Source of the DNA: Euonymus europaeus
Taxonomy: Eukaryota; Streptophyta; Magnoliopsida; Celastrales; Celastraceae
Direction: 5' to 3'
DNA: 64,000 bases
Assembly: GCA_963580455.1 (NCBI GenBank)
Contig: OY756966.1
Location: forward strand, 20,587,001-20,651,000
Shown: in pieces, positions 12,961 through 25,103 of the stretch
Layout: the number at the start of each line of letters is the position of its first letter
Numbering within the stretch: the stretch's first letter is position 1
Translations under genes and position numbers: made by a program
The notes under the pieces: model-generated
Told to the model about the DNA's origin: nothing
What the model saw: only the letters and a program-made list of their open reading frames with translations
Databases searched by the model: none

Positions 12961-13647
12961 CTTGAAGAGCTCTTATTTTGTCATTTTCTAGCGACAAAAT
13001 AAATTTACTTTTAGTCTCCTATTTTTCCTCCTTGACGTTTGTCTTTACTAAGTCTTATTTTGGTCAATCCTTTTGCTACTACCTTAAATATTACGGGCAT
13101 GATTTGTGTGGTTGTTATCATAAGTGTCTAATTTTGTGTTGGTGGTCGACTCAACAACTACATATATTGTACCAACAAGCAAGAAGTATGAGAGTCCGTA
13201 TGAGACTCTTTATCTAACATGCGAAACAATTAAGGCGCGTGAACGTCACTAGTTAAGTGCTCTTGCTTGACTGTCACTAAAGTAGGTATTTCATTTACAG
13301 CAAAACAAATTGAAGGATATGGTGTGGGTTAATGGGTTTTAAACATAAAACCCAAATCGTTATACACATGGCTTCAACATTAATTAATTTCTCTAAAATC
13401 ATTTCTTTTTCTAATTCCAGCTGCCACTAATTGCATGTCCCATGCATGTTATAAATCGTAATTACTTGACAATCTAAGAATAATCAAGTTTATAAGAAGT
13501 ATATATGCAGTGCCAATATTATTTGAAATGTATATACATTTTGCTGAGCATATATGTAGTCACTGTGACCTACAGTACCGGTAGCTAGTTAGACATGTTT
13601 AATATTATTACATGCATCACGTAGGTACAAGTTGCTTCAATAATTTC
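12961..13647. other. Intergenic, 3' flank of the bHLH gene
   Basis: AT-rich sequence with no coding or repeat signal that I recognise. The 3' UTR and polyadenylation site of the bHLH gene should lie just below 13648, but no precise site can be set. Confidence 0.4.
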
Positions 13648-16613
13648 TTATCTATACAAACATCCTCTATATGTTGGTGTCCAGAAGTCTGATCCTGTGT
13701 TCTCGCGATACACTTGAGGGGTGTATGAAATTGGAACTAAACAAAGACCTCTAGTCCTTAACTCCATCTTTGTATCCCCCTTTTCTTTTCTATCCATGCC
13801 AACCCATGGATCCTGAAAACAGTATATAATTGATCATGAATAATGAATATAATTCAAGGACTACTCCTTTAGATTCCCATGAATATTTATTTTCGACTTG
13901 GAGACTCGATAATCTTTAGAGTCTGGAATTCAAATCTAACGGTAATATAGATATATTCTCAATGGAATAATGAAATGTATATGCATTTGAAAATTAAGTA
14001 CATTTAGAACTTTTGCTTACCTTGTGTGAGTTGGTCTTCATGTAGGGATTACTAAGTAGCTGTAGAAAAAAAGAAAAGAGTGTGTATAGTGATATAGCTG
14101 TTAGTGACCATATATTACCAGCTACAACAAAATAAATATTAACTTTTTCAAAAACTAAAAACAAGAAACACAGTTTATTTAGAGGACTGATGTTGTCACC
14201 ATGACTGCAGAGAGAAGTCACTGTCTTTCTCTTCCTTTTCAATTTTGTTTTTCATGTTAGTATGACTTTAAAATTCATCTGCCACTTTTCCTCTTTTTCA
14301 TTTTATATATGAGCAATAGTAGGAAAAAAGGATGGACTAGTCACTATGGTTCTAGTCAATTTCATCATTTTAGTCACTATCATCTTCGTTGTTTGTGCCA
14401 ATTATGATAATAATAATTCTGAGAATTATAAAGACATCAACAGTAGTGACAACAAAAAGTTCAACTACACTAATAGAAGGAAGAGAAATGATAATCAAAA
14501 GGGATGTTTTTAGGGCAAAGTATATGTTAACCTGTACTTGCTCCTGTAGAAACTTTATGTATTGAATTGCTTCATATAACACTGACGCTGTATCAGTCTG
14601 AAAATCCACCCAAAAATAATAATAAAAATATTTTCATTAATTATTTAACAAATTAATCTAAGTGGGTCTTTTCCTGATGTATATACCTTTCCAAATGGTG
14701 ACACAATTTGTTGAAGGGCTGTTATTCTAGCTCCAAGCTTGGCTTTAGGTGCCTGCATCTACAACAGAAAAGAAAAAACAAAGATAAGAACAAAGATTTT
14801 GTACAAAATTTATTAATGGTTTGATCACCTACATCTAAGTTTATTAGTGCTGTAGTTATATGTATGTACTCATATACCTTTGCAGAAACACCTGAGGAGT
14901 TGTCAGTCTTAGGTTTCTTCAGGGTTGTCTCTGAAGTTTCTTGATCAGACCTTTTCTTCTTTCCTTCGTTTGTGGCTCCCTGATTTCGTCCACTGGATCT
15001 TGTCTACATATACGCAGTAGCTAATTTGATTTAGTTCAAACAATTTTTTGTGAATAACATAAATAACACAATATTACAACATATTGGTTCCGCATATGAG
15101 AAATCTAAAGCGCCACGACAACGTTTTTGTAACAGCCCAACAAATTCACTCATGTCACAATTTTTCTGTTATGGGTCTTTCAAAGTATCCGTACGGCTCT
15201 AACCTAAGAAAATAAAATCGTACGGATACTTTGGAGGGTTCAAACTATTAAACTTTTAAAACTTAGATGGCATAACATTAAATGTGAGATCACCTATTGT
15301 AAACTATAGTAATTCATATACGTAAACAAAGAAGTAGAATCAGGACTAAATGTACGTACCGGCGGAGAAGAAGACTGTACTTGTAGTTGCTTTTTGGGGT
15401 GGGGAATATTGAGAGATTTAAAGCTGTGTTTTGGCACTTGAAGATCCATCAATGGCTTACCAAACCTATTATTAAAAGCAATAACGTCAGCAAAATTTCT
15501 TGCACTATCTGTGCATGGAGAACCACTCATTCCATAGTAGTATTTGCCGTTATCATCTACCACCGAGCCGTTTAGACCCATCTCGTATCCAATTCCATTG
15601 CCAATAATCGGCCTCCGAAGAAAGGTTCCCGGGGCTTCAATCTCACTCTCCGACTTCATCTCATTACCATAACATGGCAAAAACTCTAAATTTCCTTGTC
15701 CTTGTTGTGAACTGTAGTGGTTGATTGAAGGACTTAAGGAGATGTTACAAGTTTGTGCATCAAACTTCACTTCTGGGTCTGGTGGAGCAATAGACCAGTC
15801 TCTAACCATGTTGGAAAGTTTAGTGAGCCTTTCAGCTTCAATATTACTCAAGGTCTCATGACTAAATCCATTTAATTGCTTCTCAAAGTTGTTGAATGAT
15901 GATGGGGAGTTTGTGTAGTCCCAAATGTTGTTGTCCAGCTTCTTCAAGTAGTCACAGGCAGGTTCGAATATCGCAGAAGATGAGGATATGTTCTTGGAGG
16001 ATAGTGCTTCGAGCAAGTTCTCTCCAACATCTTGGCTACTTTGCAAATCTCCATTGCTGAACAACAAACAAAATGAAAGATTATCTTTCGTATTTGATAA
16101 TTTTTATTTTTCTTAATGACCTTTAAAATCTTTAGTTATAGTACTTCTAGCTTTAGTGCACCTAACAGTAGTTTTTGTTTTTTTGTTTTTTTCTAGAAAG
16201 ATTCTTCTTTCCACTCAATTTAAGCATCCACATACTATAATTTTAAGAAGATGATGTAGTATTAGTGGAGTTCATAGTGCCATAATTAATTAAACAAATT
16301 ACTAAACTTACAATAAAACATGGCTCCAAAGTTGATTATCCGGACCATGGTCACCCATCAAATGACCATTAGAAGAAGCCACAGCAGGCTCAGCAATCCG
16401 GCGAGTGGACTCAACGGTGAGTCCGGAGTGATTGGAAGCATTAGTAAACGATGGAGAAATCGACATCTCCTCATCGCAGGAAGAGTTTGAATTAGGGTTT
16501 TGCTGGTGCCAGCAGGGAGTAGTAGTGGTGTTGTTAGTCCATGAAGAAGCCTGATGAAGATCCCACCAATTTTGTGGTGTAGAGGAAGAGCTCTCAGTGC
16601 ATTCTTGTGCCAT
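13648..16613 (-). CDS. bHLH transcription factor, bHLH112/bHLH123-like
   Basis: This nuclear DNA-binding regulator is the only intact host gene seen. Seven exons (minus strand) join in frame with GT/AG introns: 16613-16312, 16056-15360, 15003-14878, 14758-14687, 14597-14532, 14059-14021, 13812-13648. They total 1467 nt and encode 488 residues plus TAA. The start is the ATG at 16613; the upstream GTG at 16625 is in frame but is not an ATG. The protein opens MAQECTESSSSTPQNWWDLH. It has a long Ser/Asn-rich N-terminal half, a Lys-rich stretch (about 345-375) and the bHLH (about 374-430; KLGARITALQQIVSPFGK, then TDTASVLYEAIQYIKFLQEQ). It ends in a conserved-looking tail (WTPTYRGCLYR). The basic part lacks the His-Glu-Arg set of classical E-box binders, as in the Arabidopsis bHLH112/bHLH123 group, where roles in stress responses and root growth have been reported. 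The exact orthologue and target genes are unknown. Confidence 0.93.
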
Positions 16614-16629
16614 ATTTGGAGCCACTCTG

Positions 16630-16683
16630 TCTTTCTTTCTCCTCCCTTTCTTTCTTTCTTTCTTTCTTTCTCTTTCTTTGTTT
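16630..16683 (-). repeat. GAAA microsatellite in bHLH 5' leader
   Basis: On the coding (minus) strand the leader is a run of GAAA tetranucleotides, CTTT on the plus strand, just upstream of the ATG. Purine-rich leaders of this type are common in plant genes and tend to vary in length. Confidence 0.85.
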
Positions 16684-16700
16684 CTGTTGGTGGGAGTGGG

Positions 16701-16708
16701 AATTTAAA
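16701..16708 (-). promoter_or_regulatory. Candidate TATA box of bHLH gene
   Basis: The minus strand reads TTTAAATT about 90 bases before the start codon. This would place the transcription start in or near the GAAA run and give a short leader. It is a composition-based guess, since AT-rich octamers are frequent here. Confidence 0.4.
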
Positions 16709-16758
16709 GGGGATTTATCACATATCCGTTGCTGGTGACGTACGTATCTAGGTGATAT

Positions 16759-16760
<2 letters not shown>

Positions 16761-16796
<36 letters not shown>

Positions 16797-16797
16797 C
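16761..16797. repeat. (CATA)/(TA) microsatellite
   Basis: A short ACAT run passes into (AT)n upstream of the bHLH promoter. Confidence 0.9.
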
Positions 16798-16799
16798 AT

Positions 16800-18049
16800 T
16801 AAAGGTCGGGGAGACAATAAAATATGCAACCTAAGTTTTTCCCACTAAGGTTCGTGGGGCAATTATTATATAAGGAGATGGGCCATGAAGATGTTTTTGG
16901 CTTGGTGTTGCTAATTTTTTAATTAAGTTTGGTAAATGACAAGTTTGGTTTTGTAGGGTGGTTGGATTCTGTATAGTCTTATATACTATTTGCTGGTGCC
17001 ATGTTTTTGTTATGTATAGGGACCATAGGGTGCATTTTTTTTGTTTTTATAATTGGATTACAAATGAGCAATTAGTCTAAAGTTCGAGGCTCTCTGCCGC
17101 CCTTGAAAATAACCCACAAACAATACTTTTCAATTAAAATATTCTGTTATTTTTTTTTCTTTTTCAATTAGAATGGGTTTCCCGAGGCTCGAACCCTAAT
17201 CTAGTCGGATGGAATAGAAAATTCCTTTATTCAAAAAATAGGTAATTAAAAATCCCTCCCTAACCCATGCTTGCATTTTTCACTACACACACTTTCTGTA
17301 TATCATATATATATATATATGAATAATATATATAAAATGAAATATTAATGCAGTACGATGCGGTTTTGCATACTCAGTATCCAATACAAGTCATGGTTAT
17401 TTTCGTGAACAGTCCGTACATTTTAGAAGACAAGCCGCAGTTATTTTCATGAACAGTCTGTACTCGTTAATAGAAAGCAGAAATTAAATCCTGCTACTTT
17501 ATACATGTATTGATATTGATATATATGAATAATATATATATAAAATGATTTTTTTTAATTCTTGTCCGTGCCAATATTTATAATATATTTTTAGATCCGA
17601 TGAATTAAAGATACTTATACTTTGCAAGGTGTAGTGTTTGGTTAAGCTTGGAAGCATTCTCATATATGGTCAATAGGGTAAGGCCAATTTAACTTTCATA
17701 TTTGCCCGAATTTAGAGAACATGTCACCAATTATGCCCCCATCCTACACTTTGTCTTTTGCCAATTCTGGTAAAAACCGAATTGATTTTGCTTTATCAAA
17801 CGAAGAGAAAAACGTATAAAATTTGTGCATATTCTTCTAATCGTCTATTTCTTTTCTTGACAGTACAAGTCTCTGTTTGCATGTGCATGTTTGGTTTCTC
17901 ATTAGAGAACCTAACGTCAAATGCTATCGAACAATATTGAATGTCAAGACATTAGATTATGATATATATATATTTCGGTAGAAACGCACTAGCAGTACAG
18001 TGACAGAACACACTCTTTACTAAACCGGTCATTCTAGTAAAGCATGGAA

Positions 18050-18102
<53 letters not shown>

Positions 18103-18324
18103 TATTTAGAAAAGCTTACAGTATGCAGCCGCAAAGCAAGAAATTTACACACAGGATAGTCATTATTATTACCTTAAAAATGTTGGACATTAATTTACGG
18201 ATATTTCAAAAATTTTGAATACAAAATATCATTATTTTGAAACCCCAACTGGCCCAGTCAGCCAACTAGACCGTCGCCTCGGTTGAAGTTTCGTCTGGGT
18301 GTTGCAAAAAGTGATGGCCATGAG
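16800..18324. other. Upstream intergenic DNA with TA repeats
   Basis: AT-rich DNA with small TA tracts near 17305 and 17520, and a (TA)n run of about 40 bp at 18055-18097. No coding motif was recognised. Distal promoter elements of the bHLH gene could lie here. Confidence 0.5.
18055..18097. repeat. (TA)n microsatellite
   Basis: An uninterrupted TA dinucleotide run of about 40 bases. Confidence 0.95.
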
Positions 18325-18994
18325 TAGGGGTATCTGTTGAGTTTTCGGGTCGGTTTTTAACCTAAACTGAAATGTCTTAATTGATTTAGTTATAAAATTT
18401 TAAAATTCATAATCGAAAAATATATTTCGGATAACCAAACGAAAAAACCGAACTTTTCGATTTGGATCGGATTTCAATTTTGAAGATTAAAAAATATTTC
18501 ATCAATCTACTATGATTGAAAAAAATTCAAGGATAATTAGAAAACTAAAACTATTATAAATCGAAAAGTTAAAATAATATGAATACATAAATAATGTTAT
18601 AATTAGAGGACTACAATTATTAGAAATCCAAAAGTTAAAATAATATTAATACATAAATATTGTTATTTTCAATGAAGTAAGTGAAATAGTGAGGCAGGGG
18701 AAAATTAGGGGAGAAAAATGTTATTTTAAGCTCTAATGAATAAATTAGAAATTGTATTTGGGTCTAGTTCTTTAATTTTTAGCCTTAATTATTTAAATAA
18801 GTAAATATATAAAACATAATAAAATTTTATTTGATTTTTTCGGTTAAATTCGAAACCGAATCCTAAAAAATATCCGAAAAATCTCTAAATTCATAATCGA
18901 ATCAGAAACCGTTGACCAAAAAATCGAAATCAAAAACCTAATAACCACGGTTCGGATCGGTTCCTCAATTGTGGATAGAATTTGGACACCCCTA
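18325..18994. mobile_element. Probable hAT-type non-autonomous element
   Basis: The left end reads TAGGGGTATC and the right end GACACCCCTA, a 10-bp inverted repeat with one mismatch. Further in, both ends carry TCGGTT-rich sequence in opposite orientation. The 8-bp flanks GCCATGAG (18317-18324) and TCCATGCG (18995-19002) agree at 6 positions, which fits a decayed 8-bp hAT target duplication. No transposase is present. The class is inferred from end sequence and flank length. Confidence 0.6.
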
Positions 18995-19002
18995 TCCATG
19001 CG

Positions 19003-20128
19003 GATTCAACTTATGTAGAAAAGTCCTAAACCATTAGGCTAAATCAATGTTTGTGTTCGAGTTCAACATATTATTAATTATATATAAAAAGTTATTTATT
19101 TATTTAAGAGTCAAACCAGTCCGATTGTAGGGTGAGCCGCGGTCGGAACGAAGACCTTAGATTGGGGACTTTTCTGGTTAGTCTCCGTGTCGGGTTTTAA
19201 AACATTTGCGAAGTACATTTAGTCTTTACATATAAGGACCCGTAGCCACTATGAATTCTGGTAATTGAGATATGCAAATAAGAGGAGAGTGTGTGTGTCT
19301 ATGTTTCATCTGTACGCTGTGCGATCCTTAGGCCATCTTCCATGATGCCCTATTGTTCCCTCCCTCTTGATACATATATATTCTGCTTTGCCTTTCAAAA
19401 ATATATATATATATATCTTGTTTTTACATATATACATAACCCCAGCATTATTATTGGAATGTGTATTGAATAAATCCATGAACCTGCTTAATGATACATG
19501 AATTTACGGGACATTTGGTCGACATTTAAAGGGGGAATGAAGATGAGGGTGAAAATTATTTATTTTCCTTTTGATTAATTTTGAGAGGGTGAAATCTTAA
19601 ACGAATTTCACCCTCATTTCTCTCTTATAGAGATTAGTCAACCTCACAAAAATAATAAGATTGACTGATCTGTACAAGAGAGAATGAGTTTTAATATTTT
19701 AAAAACTATTTTTTTTTTCCTTTATGATGTCTAAAATTCTAATGCTCGTATTCATTCTTTATTTCATACCGAATATGGTACTACGGATTTCACACTAATT
19801 TCAAACTCACATCTCACTTGCTCATTGGATTAACAAATGCTCCGTCAGTGCCAAAAAATTTCACTTGAACGTATATAATAAAGTAATAGATAAAGTTCCA
19901 AAATTAAAGAATGATTGAGTAGGTGTCAAATTAAAGGATCGTTATTCATTTTGATAATGTAATGGAATGTATTAATGTAACACATTATTTGAGCACTTTT
20001 AATAAAGTGCTACCTAATATGAACTTTTGACATGTCAAAAGACTAGCGACTCATAAACAAGCCAAGGCCACAAATTAAGAAATGGTCCCCCTTCATCTAT
20101 ACACTTTCACATGCCACCACACATATAC

Positions 20129-20173
<45 letters not shown>

Positions 20174-20240
20174 ATAAGGATTGTTTTTTTTTTCCTTCCA
20201 AATCTATAATCTGCACCAAATTTTCTTAAATGTACACCTG
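19003..20240. other. Intergenic AT-rich DNA
   Basis: No gene signal. A GATGAGGGTGAAA/TTTCACCCTCAT short inverted repeat spans about 19542-19617. A (TA)n run occupies about 20131-20171. Confidence 0.5.
20131..20171. repeat. (TA)n microsatellite
   Basis: A TA dinucleotide run of about 40 bases, just outside the copia LTR that follows. Confidence 0.95.
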
Positions 20241-21228
20241 ATTTTAGGAGTTCAAGATTTTTTTAAAAAATTTGAAAAAAATTATATTTGTAATCTAGTC
20301 GATTTTACAAATTGAACGAAATATTTTTTAATCAAAAAATCTCGAGTTTAAGAGCGACAAACCTTGAGAAACAATCCACTAATCACGAATCCAGAGTATA
20401 ACCATATCTTTGACCTAAAGACATCAATCGTACAACCCATTCAGTATTTGTTTCAAGCTCACTCAACCCACCAAGGTAGAGTTCGTTTTTAAAATCCCCA
20501 TAATACTTCACCTCAACGAACTACACACGTCTCCGTAGAATCGCTAATAATAACAAAATAACCTAGCTACAATTCTTTCTTCAAACTATTTCTCAAAATC
20601 TCACCCTAATATTAACTAAATAATGAGAAAATTTGGCAACACATCGGTGCATGCATAAATATAATAGCCTATTTTTGAATGTAGCTTCTATAACCTCCAT
20701 CGTTTGATAGCCGCACCTTATATAGATCACCACACTCATCTTGATAAGCATTAATAAGTGAATAACATATTCTGAAGAAAAAAAAATCATGATAAAGCCA
20801 AAAGCCCTAACAAATACATAGGTTAATTATCCACAAATAAAATCTTAAGATAACCACCTATTCATTAAGTGGTGAGCCTTATCTACATATATATATATAT
20901 ATACACAACACTTATCAACTTAAAACTCTTAATTGGATTATCATTACACAAGCACGATGCCTCATTAAAAGTCATCTTCAAAGCACTTCATGGTACTACA
21001 CATCCATGAATAAATAGAACCAAATTTAAGGCATTATCATTCAACCATCACGCGTGCTTATCATTCAACCTTCACACGTGCACTACACATGTTATATATA
21101 TCCATGTATAATCCATATTCGATACTACGAGTATAAGTCAATCACTTACATAAATATCTACTCTCCAACACGTCACAAATATATCTCACAATTATCAATT
21201 ATTTTTTCTTAAATTAAAAAAACCAATA
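20240..21228 (-). repeat. 3' LTR of minus-strand copia relic
   Basis: Read on the minus strand, the LTR begins at 21228 with TATTGGTTTTTTTAATTTAA, close to the TGTTGG start of the plus-strand copy at 50311. Further in, near 20470-20360, it shares GGTGGGTTGAGTG, GATGTCTTTAGGTCAAAG and GTGATTAGTGGATTGTTTCT with the LTRs at 48257-48853 and 50311-51365. The outer boundary is blurred, so 20240 is approximate. Confidence 0.65.
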
Positions 21229-23720
21229 ATCTCTCCGTTGACAATTGTGGGATCAAAATACCTGCACAACACAAACAATATATCTAGACAATACATATGA
21301 ATATTCTGCATACGCAAATAATGAGACATAGCATAATAGCATAGGCACATGTGCTCTCCCTAAATCAATAACCAAATAAAACAACTTCCCCTCATTATGT
21401 TAGCTCACCCTCAAACTATTATATCTCTCCCTCAAACTATTATATCTCCCCATTTTTGACCCACAAATTGTCAAAGATGAACTTGCAAAATTTTCAAGAA
21501 ATTTAGATATCTAAGGTTACATTATAGCTTACTTCTCATGTGCCTTACATACCTGAAAAATATTTCGACCTAGAACATAACTAGATCATCCCAAAGAATT
21601 AAAAAACACATAAAAATGAATCCAAATAAAATAGAAAATCAAGTGAAATTCATTCCATGGATGAAATTTCTAGATTTGAATACTCGATCAAATGAAATAA
21701 GGAACGATAAGAAAGAGTTAGCATAAGATGTGTTCAAGAAATGGACTTACTACTCTCTTATCGTATCCTTGAAATATGATGCATGTTATTCGTTCATGTG
21801 CATCTATGTGTGAATCTAAAAAACTTGTTAGATCAATATATAACATAATACAAGGAATTGACTATTCATAGGTTGTCAAATCCACATCATTTGATACTTT
21901 TATGTACATGCAAGTAACATACAAGACTACCCATTTTATTTCAATAGGTGAAACCTTTGAATTTACAGTGGTTTTCACAATCAAGCTTAGGTAACTCCCT
22001 TTATTTTAAGAGATACATACCCTTTAAGCTTAGGTAGCTCTCTTTATTTCAAGAGATAGATATATTTTAACCTTAGGTAGCTCCTTTTTTAAAAAAATGC
22101 CTTTGACATAGCCCTTTTCATTTGTATTGCTTGCATCAAGTTACCCAAAGAACCGTTCAATAGACCTATCAAGACAAATTTAAAGTATTATGTTAGTTGG
22201 GCTACACAAGTAGAGATTTGTGTAAAACAATATTTGACTAATGACATGATCTTTTATGAACGAATTAGTCATTTAACAATAAACACATTCAAAAGTAACA
22301 TCAAACAATCAATGCTTCAATCATAGATCAATAATTAAATCACATATCACACACATATGTTACCTCAAGTTACTTGAAAATCTATTATATTGTAATCACT
22401 CCTAGTGCTTTTCTTAGGAACAAAAACATTTGTCTGTCTAACGGTTTTGTAAAACTATCGGCCAATTGATTTTCAGTAGTAATGTATCCAAGAAATATAG
22501 ATTCATTTTTACAAATTCATGGATGAAATGATGATGAATCTCTATATGTTTGGTATTAGAATTGGAAATATAATCGCACTCATATATTATCAACAATAAA
22601 TATGATCATACTTTCTAATTCAATCCATATTTTTGGAGCATTCATTTTATCCATAGCAGCTGAGTGCAGCAACTTCCAACAACCATGTAACCAACTCATT
22701 TTGGATTTGTTCATGTGCTTTCATGGGGGCAGTTACTTCTCCAATGATTAGATCTTGGGAATGATGATTCGTTGGGATGGTTCTAGAGTATCTTAAGTAG
22801 GCTTACTGTAGGTTACCTTGTGTGTATCTAGTTGCCTCTGCCTAGGTGAAGTAGGCTCGCTACAAGCTATCTCAGTTGCATCTTTTCGCTGCTGCCTCAA
22901 TGGGGTAGGTTTCTTGGAGGCTACTTCAACATGATCTACAATCGCAGATTCTTCTTTGTCAGCACTTTAAAGCTCTCAAGTCTAATTTTTTTTATCCAAC
23001 ATTTCTTTGTTTGAGATGTTTGTGGATGTTGTCTCATATCATGTGATTTCTCAACAGAAACACTTTGTTTTCCAGCAAGGTTTTTAAACATATTTTGAAG
23101 CATTGAAAGGATTTAGTATCCAAATCCTTTGCATTTAAAGCATTGAGTGGATTTAGACTCTTTGCTTTTCTTCTTGGGTTTGTAAGACGAGCACTCCTCT
23201 TTCTTGAGTTCCTTTGAATTCCTGTCCTTCATGAATTTCTTAAAAAATTTCTTTGCATTTAAAGCATTGAGTGGATTTAGAATCTTTGCTTTTCTTCTTG
23301 GGTTTGTAGGACGAGCACTCCTCTTTCTTGAGTTCCTTTGAATTCCTGTCCTTCATGAATTTCTTAAAAAATTTCATTAGAAGCAACAACTCATTAGTAG
23401 CATTGTTAGTTTCATAACTAGAATAAAGGGCAATCACCTTTAGATTTTTTAGGTTTAAAAAAAATTGCATCAAAAGTTTGTAGAGAGCCAACTAATTCTT
23501 CTACCTTAATTTTATCAATGTTTTTGCTCTTCTTGATTTCTGCAACTTTTATCATGAACCTCTCTAGTAAAGATCTGAGAATTTTTCTTACCACTTTGCT
23601 CGGCTCAAATGGTTCCCTAAGAGTAAATGAGGTATTGACTATGGCGCTCAACTTCGCATAGAAGTCATCAAACATCTTATTTTCCTTAATCTTCAGAGTT
23701 TCGAAACTAGAACTAAGAGT
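21229..23720 (-). pseudogene. Ty1/copia internal relic (gag, RNase H end)
   Basis: Gag pieces read on the minus strand: 23675-23418 (FDDFYAKLSAIVNTSFTLRE, KILRSLLERFMIKV, KVEELVGSLQTFD) and 23491-23240, with a partial zinc motif (STQCFKCKEIF). After a linker region (about 22990-22730) comes the RNase H end (about 22680-22400; SNTKHIEIHHHFIHEFV in a shifted frame, then TTENQLADSFTKPLDRQ). Protease, integrase and most of the reverse transcriptase are missing. It is a large deletion derivative of the family that also left the plus-strand element at 48257-51365. Confidence 0.75.
23131..23378. repeat. 124-bp tandem duplication in copia gag
   Basis: Units 23131-23254 and 23255-23378 are near-identical, each starting GCATTTAAAGCATTGAGTGG. 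The unit encodes, on the minus strand, the Lys/Ser-rich linker before the zinc motif. Confidence 0.9.
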
Positions 23721-23723
23721 TTA

Positions 23724-25100
23724 AATCCACTCAATGCTTTAAATGCAAGCCATGTATGGCAAGGAAGTGTGTGGAGAGGAGCAAGGGGAGCTCATCTATG
23801 TAGTGCACTGAATTTGTTGTTCCCAAAAACAAGAGGAGTTGAATTAGTGAAAAAAATATTCTAGGCCAAATACAAGGTTAATGATGTAGTTTTTAGTATG
23901 ATCATTGACAGTGGAAGTTGCAATAATTAAATTGCACAAAGGTTGGTGGACCATTTGAAGTTTCGCACCGAACCACACCTTTATCGGGTTGGTTGGATTC
24001 AAATGGGACTCACAATTGAAGTAACTAAGATCCATAGAGTTCCCTTGGCCATGGTTAAGTTTTATCAATCATCGTTTGTTTACAAAGTTGTGGAGATGGA
24101 TGTCTGCCATATCTTATTGGAAAAACCTTGGTAATTTGACATTCATGTGCAGCATAAAGGGAGGGAAATCTCCTACGTGTTTCAATGGAAAGGAAAGAGG
24201 ATTAAAGTTGTTCCTACAAAAGGTATACACTAACCTTATAAAGTGGAAGGGAAATCTTCCTTGACCATTACTAATTCAACCAAACAATTCACAACTGATT
24301 TCAAAGATTTTGGTGGTATGTATGCTTTGGTTAGCAATAGAAGGTTCCACTTCTTGTCGAGTCATTATTAAAAGAGTCTAGGGATGTAACAATCTAACCA
24401 ATGGAGCTCCCTCCTTTGAGTAACATCCAACACCAATTAGATTTCATTCCTAGTGCATGATTACCTAACTTACCCCATTATAGGTTGAATTCAAAAGAGA
24501 ATAAGATTTTACAAGAAAAAGTTGATCTATTGTAAAAGAGCTATTTTAGAGAGAATATTAGCCCTTGTGATGTACTAGCCCTTTTGGTTCCAAAAAAAGA
24601 TGGTACTTGGCACATGTGTGTTGATAGAAAATCAATCAACAAGATTACCTTATAGTATAGGTTCCCTATACCTATATTGGATAACATGTTGGACCAATTA
24701 TCAGGGTCTATGACTTTTCAAAGATTGATTTAAGGAGCGACTATCATCAAATTTTGATGAAGCCCGGTGATGAGTGAAAGACGGCCTTCAAAACGAAAGA
24801 AGGTTTGTACAAATGGTTGGTTATGCCTTGTGGCCTATCCAACGCACCTAGTACCTTCATGCGACTAATAAACCAGGTTTTAAGCCCTTTTTGAACAAGT
24901 TTGATATTGTTTAACTTGACGATATTCTTATATTTATTCACAGCCAAGCCGACCATGTTGAACACTTGCGAAGTGTGTTGGGTGTATTGCGAAAAGATGT
25001 GTTGTTTGTCGATCTTAAAAAATACAGTTTCATGATAGATAAGGTACTGTTCTTGTGCTATTTTGTAAGCTTCGGAGGAATACATGTGGAAGAGAAAAAA
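23724..25100 (+). pseudogene. Ty3/gypsy protease-RT fragment
   Basis: The plus strand reads a zinc-motif start (STQCFKCK, 23728 on) and a protease region with the D-S-G triad (SMIIDSGSCNN near 23900, then RLVDHLKFRTEPH and MDVCHILLEKPW to 24134). A reverse transcriptase start follows near 24590 ([31 protein letters not shown]), with shifted remains to about 25090. Frameshifts and stops are many. The element is cut off by the LTR-like sequence starting at 25104. Confidence 0.8.
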
Positions 25101-25103
25101 TTT

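Noticed and set aside
15387..15575. Plus-strand ORF opposite bHLH exon 2
   Set aside because: It is antisense to a strongly supported exon and has no motif.
16623..16625. Start of the bHLH protein at 16625
   Set aside because: That codon is GTG. The first in-frame ATG is at 16613 and gives the expected MAQE start.
23131..23378. CRISPR-like direct repeats
   Set aside because: Only two 124-bp units with no spacers, within copia gag, in a plant genome.
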